Shown here: positions 7,354 to 11,000 of the stretch, piece after piece
Position numbering within the stretch: the first letter of the stretch is position 1
Layout of the letters: every line of letters starts with the position of its first letter
Origin: JBQTHP01 sp052389755
GTDB lineage: Bacteria > Pseudomonadota > Gammaproteobacteria > Steroidobacterales > Steroidobacteraceae
NCBI GenBank assembly: GCA_052389755.1
Contig: JBQTHP010000088.1
Span: forward strand, 1 to 11,000
Length of the DNA stretch: 11,000 bases
Direction of reading: 5' to 3'
Position numbers and translations under genes: made by a program
Notes under the pieces: model-generated
Told to the model about the DNA's origin: nothing
Seen by the model: the letters and a program-made list of their open reading frames with translations, nothing else
Database searches by the model: none

Positions 7354-9459
7354 TCACTCCGGCGCTGCATCGGAGCGACAGCCGTTGGTCGCGTAGGGCG
7401 TCTTGCAGAGGTAGTCGGCCACGGCCGCATCGCCGTCTCCCGATGGCGCGAGCACGTGATAGTTCACGCCGAAAACGTCGAGGCTCGCGCCGTTAACGCC
7501 CCCGAATTGCCCGAGGTCGGCGGTGCGCGCGACCCCAGGACCACCGGCCAGCAGCGCCGCGGTTGAATCGCTCCCGTCCCTGGGTGATTCGTCATCCTGA
7601 TCTCGTTGAAGCACCGTTTCGCGCACGACGCGACTCGTGACGTCCGGTACGTCCGCCGATCCGCCGTCGTTGCCGGCGGGCGGTGAGGGGGATCCCGGAG
7701 GCGTCGCGGGAGGTGGCGCTGCAGGCGGGGCGAGCGTGATCGGAATCGGCGCGAGGGCATCCGCGCTGCCCGATGCAAGGTTCGACGGCGCGCCGCCGTT
7801 CGGGCGCACGGTTCCCACGGGGGGCTCTCGGCCGCTCGCGAAGATCCGGCTCGTCTGCGTGGGATCGTCGCGGAATACGGGCGGCAATAAGGCGTCGTAA
7901 CCGCTGTTGCCGTCCTCTGCATAGGCGTGGAAGACGAGCGGATGGCTGCTGGATCGCGTGGTTCTGACATCGTCGAGACTGTCATCGACGACGTAGCAAC
8001 GTCCGGCGGCGCAGTCGGCGGGGTTACGAGCGGCAATGACCCGCGGCTCCACATCCGGATACAGGCCAGCGAAGACGTCGCGCATCTGAAATTCGGCGCC
8101 AGCGCTCACGTCGAGCGTGTCACCGATGACCACGGCGAACCCCGCGAGCTGGCCCACTCCGGTGCGCGCGAGAATGCGTGCAGTCGGCGCGAGCTCCGTG
8201 GGTCCCTCATTCGAGAGCACTTCGATGACGCCGGCCCGCTGCGCCGCGCCTGAGGTCACGTCGAGCTCGCCCGCGACGCGCGTCAGGTCGGTTGAATAGA
8301 CGCGTATCTCGCCGCCGTTGCCGTCGCCGCCCAGGCCTTCTGTCGAGCAGGCGATCGTGCCGCAGGCGCGTATCGTCGCACCCGCATCGATCAGCGTTTG
8401 CCGCGTGTTCGTAGGGTCGCCGGCGGTATAGGTGCCGCCCAGCTCGATCATTCCGCCACCGCCCACGCCGGACGCATCCGCGCTGCCCGAGCCCGCGACA
8501 CGTACGCTCTCACCTATCGCCGTGATGCGTCCGCCGATGGTATCCGCGTCAGGCGCCGACGCATCGAGCGCGCCGGCAACGGTGATCGCACCATCGTTCG
8601 CCAGCAGGCGGATCTCGCCACGATCGCCCGACGCGACCGTGCGTGCTCGGGCGATGCCGGTGAGGTTGATCGCATTGTCGACTACGTTCGCGGCGGCAGG
8701 CACAGCGAGCAGCACGAGGCGACCGCCGTCGGCGCGCAGCTCTCCGCCGACGGCGAGCTGCGCCGCGACCGCATTGCCCTGCACGTCCGTGAGAGCGGCG
8801 GCGATCGAATCGTCGGCGGCGATGCGCACCAGATCATCGCCGAAAAGATCGAGCGTGAAATAGCGGGCCGAAGCAAGCTCGATCGTGCCGAGCCGCGCCG
8901 TGATCGTTCCGGAGTTCCTGACCGCGGGCGCGACGAGCGCGACGAGCCCGCCGTCCGCTACAGTGATCGTGCCCTCGTTCACGATGGTCGAGGTGCCCGC
9001 AGCCGCCGTGAGCTCGTTGAACACGTAACGCCCGTTCGCCGCGGACGGGCTCGCCATGAAGCTCTCGGTGGAGACGTTCGCCGTCGAAGCGACGAACGCC
9101 GCTGCGTCGATGCGCGCGCCGCTGCCGATGAGAATGCCGTTGGGGTTGACCAGATAAACCTGACCATTCGCGGACAGGGTCCCCTGAAGCGACGAGAACT
9201 GGCTGCCGGTCACTCGATTGAGGGCCGCAGACTGCGCGCCCGGCTGGTTGAAGACCACCGACTCCGCCGCGCCGATGTCGAAGGAGCGCCAGTCGATGAC
9301 CGCGCGGTCCGACGTCTGCGTCACCGTAGTCGTGCCTGCACCGGCGGCGATCGTCGCGTTGCCTGAGCGGACCGTTCCTTCGAGCGGTCCCGCGCCCGCG
9401 ACGCCAACCGCCGAGAGCCCGCTGAGCGCGAAAGCCAGGTATCGGGAAACAGCTTTCAT
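7354..9459 (-). CDS. TpsA exoprotein with filamentous-haemagglutinin N-terminal domain
   Basis: TpsA proteins are secreted beta-helical adhesins or toxins exported by a matching TpsB. This one is 701 residues, short for the family. The ATG at 9459 has GAGGGG six bases upstream and starts a signal peptide (residues 1 to about 23, ending VGVAGA). The TPS domain (about 24-270) carries the hallmark NPNGI at 105-109 together with DWRSFDIG and VVFNQPG. Repeating glycine-rich beta-helix-like sequence continues to about residue 470. A proline-rich stretch follows at about 575-595, then an acidic tail. The C-terminus has a Cys pair, Cys685 and Cys694, seven residues from the end. A comparable Cys pair anchors HMW1 of Haemophilus to its transporter, so surface retention is plausible. 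No enzymatic or toxin domain is visible. It is probably a surface or secreted adhesin or scaffold. Confidence 0.93.
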   Translation of the reverse strand: MKAVSRYLAFALSGLSAVGVAGAGPLEGTVRSGNATIAAGAGTTTVTQTSDRAVIDWRSFDIGAAESVVFNQPGAQSAALNRVTGSQFSSLQGTLSANGQVYLVNPNGILIGSGARIDAAAFVASTANVSTESFMASPSAANGRYVFNELTAAAGTSTIVNEGTITVADGGLVALVAPAVRNSGTITARLGTIELASARYFTLDLFGDDLVRIAADDSIAAALTDVQGNAVAAQLAVGGELRADGGRLVLLAVPAAANVVDNAINLTGIARARTVASGDRGEIRLLANDGAITVAGALDASAPDADTIGGRITAIGESVRVAGSGSADASGVGGGGMIELGGTYTAGDPTNTRQTLIDAGATIRACGTIACSTEGLGGDGNGGEIRVYSTDLTRVAGELDVTSGAAQRAGVIEVLSNEGPTELAPTARILARTGVGQLAGFAVVIGDTLDVSAGAEFQMRDVFAGLYPDVEPRVIAARNPADCAAGRCYVVDDSLDDVRTTRSSSHPLVFHAYAEDGNSGYDALLPPVFRDDPTQTSRIFASGREPPVGTVRPNGGAPSNLASGSADALAPIPITLAPPAAPPPATPPGSPSPPAGNDGGSADVPDVTSRVVRETVLQRDQDDESPRDGSDSTAALLAGGPGVARTADLGQFGGVNGASLDVFGVNYHVLAPSGDGDAAVADYLCKTPYATNGCRSDAAPE
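7357..7360 (-). promoter_or_regulatory. Ribosome binding site of the ompA-like gene, adjoining the tpsA stop
   Basis: GGAG is followed at once by the TGA stop of tpsA and, 7 bases after GGAG, by GTG 7349. The layout suggests that ribosomes finishing tpsA reinitiate at this gene. Confidence 0.65.
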
Positions 9460-9465
9460 CGTGTG

Positions 9466-9471
9466 CCCCTC
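9466..9471 (-). promoter_or_regulatory. Ribosome binding site of tpsA
   Basis: The - strand reads GAGGGG six bases before ATG 9459. The open frame extends to 9639 inside the upstream gene, and this site supports the shorter start that begins with a signal peptide. Confidence 0.65.
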
Positions 9472-9479
9472 GCAAACGG

Positions 9480-10559
9480 TCAGCGATGCATCAGGCTGAT
9501 GGTGATCTGGCGCGGCGCGACGTCGCCTGAGGAGAGCTCGCCGGGCGCAAGCGCATCCAGCGCGAAGCTCGTGCCGTCCTCGACATTCACCTTCTTGATG
9601 TCGCGCGTCTTCACGCCTCGAGTCACCGTGCCGCCGCAATCCGACAGACGCAGGCCGCCTGGGCCTGTGCCAACCTTGACGATGTCGCGCGTGACGGCAT
9701 ACGTCTCCTCGAGGAGCGGCGCGCTCGAGCAGGGCGAAAGCTGCAGGATCAGCGTCTCGTTCCCCTGGCGGGCCGTGAACTCATAAGGTCCCAGGTTTGC
9801 GAGCTCGCCACCCGCGACGTTCACCGAGTCGATCTGCATTGCCTGGCCGGCCGAGTTGATGTTGTGGACATCGACGCGGCCCGGCAGCGTCGGCCGGTAG
9901 TACACGACGAAGCGATCGCGCGTGCGGAAGACGTGCGTCGCCGGATCGACGCGCATCGAGCCGCCACCTCGGGTGACTGCGTGGATTTCATATGCAACAC
10001 CGGCGTAGACGGGCGGACGCGGCGTGCTTGTGCCTGGCGGCGTGCTCGTGCCTGGGTAATCGCCCGTGTTCGGGTAGTCGCCTGTGCTCGGATAGTCCCC
10101 CGTGTTCGGGTATTCGCCGCCGGTCGCCGGGTAGTCGCCGGAGCCATTGGAGTAAGGCTCACCACTGACGTCCTGCCAGCCCGTGTCCGATCCCCCCGTC
10201 GGCATCGGATCCTGTTCAGGGGGCGGTGCGCTCGTGCCCGGCGCCGGGCCCGGCATCTGCAGCCCATCCTGCGGTTTGACCTTCTGCCTGCCTGATGCTT
10301 TCCGGTCGAGCCATGCGGTGAGCGTCCCTGCAAGGGCGGACACCGCGACCGGGGCGGCTGCATTCACGACGGCGCCGAGCGTTGCCGCAAACATCTGTTT
10401 TGGTGTGGGCGGGGGTGGCGGTTGCCCCTGGTACTGCCCCGGCCCTTGCGAGTAAGAGGGCTGCGCCATTCCCTGCGCTGCGCCGATCTGCGCGACTGCC
10501 ATCGTGACAATGGCTCCGACGCCGACCATTCCAATCCTGAAGGCAGTGGTGCGAAACAT
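9480..10559 (-). CDS. Secreted repeat protein with DUF4384-like domain
   Basis: This is a 359-residue first gene of the - strand cluster. The ATG at 10559 is chosen because GGGGAGG lies six bases upstream and the N-terminus is then a good signal peptide (about residues 1-32, cleavage near GMA). A Gln/Pro-rich stretch follows, then a hydrophobic Ala-rich segment at about 57-83 that could be membrane-associated. Residues 141-183 are a tandem repeat of GDYPxT followed by two STPxxx units. The region from about 185 to 290 (VFRTRDRFVVYYRP, VDVHNINSAGQ, LGPYEF, LILQLSPC) resembles DUF4384, a domain of unknown function often fused to caspase-like domains; the assignment is from memory of the pattern and is moderate. 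The remaining C-terminus is unrecognised. It ends 20 bases before tpsA, consistent with an operon. Confidence 0.85.
   Translation of the reverse strand: MFRTTAFRIGMVGVGAIVTMAVAQIGAAQGMAQPSYSQGPGQYQGQPPPPPTPKQMFAATLGAVVNAAAPVAVSALAGTLTAWLDRKASGRQKVKPQDGLQMPGPAPGTSAPPPEQDPMPTGGSDTGWQDVSGEPYSNGSGDYPATGGEYPNTGDYPSTGDYPNTGDYPGTSTPPGTSTPRPPVYAGVAYEIHAVTRGGGSMRVDPATHVFRTRDRFVVYYRPTLPGRVDVHNINSAGQAMQIDSVNVAGGELANLGPYEFTARQGNETLILQLSPCSSAPLLEETYAVTRDIVKVGTGPGGLRLSDCGGTVTRGVKTRDIKKVNVEDGTSFALDALAPGELSSGDVAPRQITISLMHR
10047..10139 (-). repeat. Tandem 18-base repeat encoding GDYPxT
   Basis: Five consecutive units in the DUF4384-like secreted protein encode GDYPAT, GGEYPNT, GDYPST, GDYPNT and GDYPGT (residues 141-171). 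Four units are 18 bases long and one has an extra glycine codon. Two degenerate STPxxx units (residues 172-183) follow. The result is a Pro/Tyr/Thr/Gly-rich flexible linker between the hydrophobic segment and the C-terminal domain. Unit number could vary between strains by slippage. Confidence 0.9.
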
Positions 10560-10565
10560 GGCGAT

Positions 10566-10572
10566 CCTCCCC
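10566..10572 (-). promoter_or_regulatory. Ribosome binding site deciding the start at 10559
   Basis: The - strand reads GGGGAGG six bases before ATG 10559. The frame stays open upstream as far as 10706, so this site plus the signal peptide is what fixes the start. Confidence 0.8.
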
Positions 10573-10618
10573 GAGCTGCCGAGTGCTCTTGCTGGGGAAA
10601 ACATGAATCGAGGCCGAG

Positions 10619-10650
10619 ACCGGCCATGGCAGCCGGCCCGGCCGGTTTTT
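10619..10650 (+). terminator. GC-rich hairpin with T-run in the divergent leader (terminator or attenuator)
   Basis: ACCGGCC at 10619-10625 pairs perfectly with GGCCGGT at 10640-10646. A competing compact hairpin uses 10631-10637 with 10641-10647 around a 3-base loop. Both end at a run of five T (10646-10650). In the + direction this is the shape of an intrinsic terminator. It lies about 50 bases before the + strand gene at 10701, so it may be an attenuator in that gene's leader or may stop stray transcription. In the - direction no T-run follows. Whether + strand transcription starts upstream of it is unknown. Confidence 0.45.
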
Positions 10651-10700
10651 CGCGCCGTTCCTGTTTTCGAAGGAGGGAAGCATCGAAGAGGGGGAAACTC

Positions 10701-11000
10701 ATGCACTGCTTCGGGGGAATCCGCGATCCGTCCGTTCGCTTGCGATTCATCCTGCCGTTCGCGCTGTGCACGCTGGCCGGCGCGTCACCGGCGTTCGCGA
10801 CGACGACGGTGTACGTGCACAACAACACTCCGTTCGAGTTCGGAGTGTCGGTGGCCCAGACAGGTACTCCCCTCAGCCGTTCTCATTGGTCGCCGCGCGC
10901 GGCGACGCTAGGTACGGGAAAGCGCGAGACGGTGGGCACCTTGAACCGGGAAGGGGGCATAAACAGCGGCCGCAAATTCTTCTTGGATTCAACGGGCACC
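10701..11000 (+). CDS. Secreted protein of unknown function (3' truncated)
   Basis: The frame starting at ATG 10701 stays open to the window end, giving 100 residues. A purine-rich GAGGGGG lies six bases upstream. Residues 1-33 form a signal peptide with hydrophobic core FILPFALCTLAGA and a likely cleavage after PAFA. A TTG at 10740 would give a shorter signal peptide but has no Shine-Dalgarno. The mature start reads TTTVYVHNNTPFEFGVSV and looks like the first strands of a beta-sandwich, followed by SHWSPRAATLG, KRETVGTLNREGG and KFFLDSTG. I do not recognise the family. It is divergent from the two-partner-secretion cluster, sharing the 141-base upstream region, so it may be co-regulated, but whether it belongs to the system is unknown. 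Confidence 0.75.
   Translation, partial: MHCFGGIRDPSVRLRFILPFALCTLAGASPAFATTTVYVHNNTPFEFGVSVAQTGTPLSRSHWSPRAATLGTGKRETVGTLNREGGINSGRKFFLDSTGT

Larger units (their letters stand above)
10560..10700. promoter_or_regulatory. Divergent intergenic region, probable promoters for the - cluster and the + gene
   Basis: This 141-base stretch is the only sizeable non-coding DNA in the window and separates two genes read away from each other. It must hold the control sites of the - strand cluster unless that cluster is transcribed from inside the next gene. I found no convincing sigma-70 -35/-10 pair on either strand. It contains the hairpin with T-run and both ribosome binding sites. Confidence 0.5.

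Noticed and set aside
7350..7430. Starts of the ompA-like gene upstream of 7349, including ATG 7370
   Set aside because: No Shine-Dalgarno precedes ATG 7370 and further extension overlaps tpsA; GTG 7349 has GGAG at proper spacing.
8398..9366. Open frame of 322 codons on the + strand
   Set aside because: Antisense to the TPS and beta-helix region of tpsA; the translation is Arg/Asp/Gly-rich without motifs or a plausible start site.
10047..10139. YPxTG units as sortase LPxTG-type sorting signals
   Set aside because: They are internal tandem repeats, lack the following hydrophobic helix and positive tail, and the window is from a Gram-negative organism.
10560..10706. Longer N-terminus for the DUF4384-like gene, up to 10706
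   Set aside because: The extension is Arg/Pro-rich, would bury the signal peptide and ignores the strong ribosome binding site before 10559.
10504..10911. Open frame on the + strand covering the divergent region
   Set aside because: It crosses the start of the - strand gene and is out of frame with the signal-peptide-bearing gene at 10701, which has a better ribosome binding site and product.
1..11000. tRNA, rRNA, CRISPR array, insertion sequence or attachment site
   Set aside because: No such structure, transposase or direct-repeat spacing pattern was seen; genes fill nearly all of the window.

Overview
The window is GC-rich, densely packed bacterial DNA with almost no non-coding sequence. 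The order leuS-lptE and the lipopolysaccharide and two-partner-secretion genes point to a Gram-negative proteobacterium, most likely a gammaproteobacterium. That placement is inferred from gene content and was not tested by a search.

Layout. Positions 1-2253 on the + strand are a housekeeping block: the 3' half of leuS, lptE overlapping it by 4 bases, and a small HExxH protein 4 bases later. Positions 2260-10559 on the - strand are one compact five-gene cluster that reads leftwards. In transcription order it holds a secreted protein with a GDYPxT repeat and a DUF4384-like domain, a TpsA exoprotein (filamentous-haemagglutinin N-terminal domain), an OmpA-like peptidoglycan-binding protein, a TpsB outer-membrane transporter (FhaC/ShlB type), and an exported WD40-caspase protein. 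Its four junctions are gaps of 20, 4 and 3 bases and then a 4-base overlap, so co-transcription is very likely. A 141-base divergent intergenic region (10560-10700) follows, then the start of a secreted protein on the + strand that runs off the window.

How the genes may work together. TpsB should secrete TpsA across the outer membrane, and the OmpA-like protein could fix the assembly to peptidoglycan. The DUF4384-like protein and the WD40-caspase both carry export signals, so the caspase-fold enzyme probably acts in the envelope. DUF4384 and caspase-like domains are known to occur fused in other bacterial proteins; here they appear as the two ends of one operon. The cluster therefore looks like an envelope system joining two-partner secretion to a caspase-like protease, and it is the most interesting object in the window. 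Its biological role cannot be read from the sequence. No RNA genes, CRISPR arrays, insertion sequences or attachment sites were seen.
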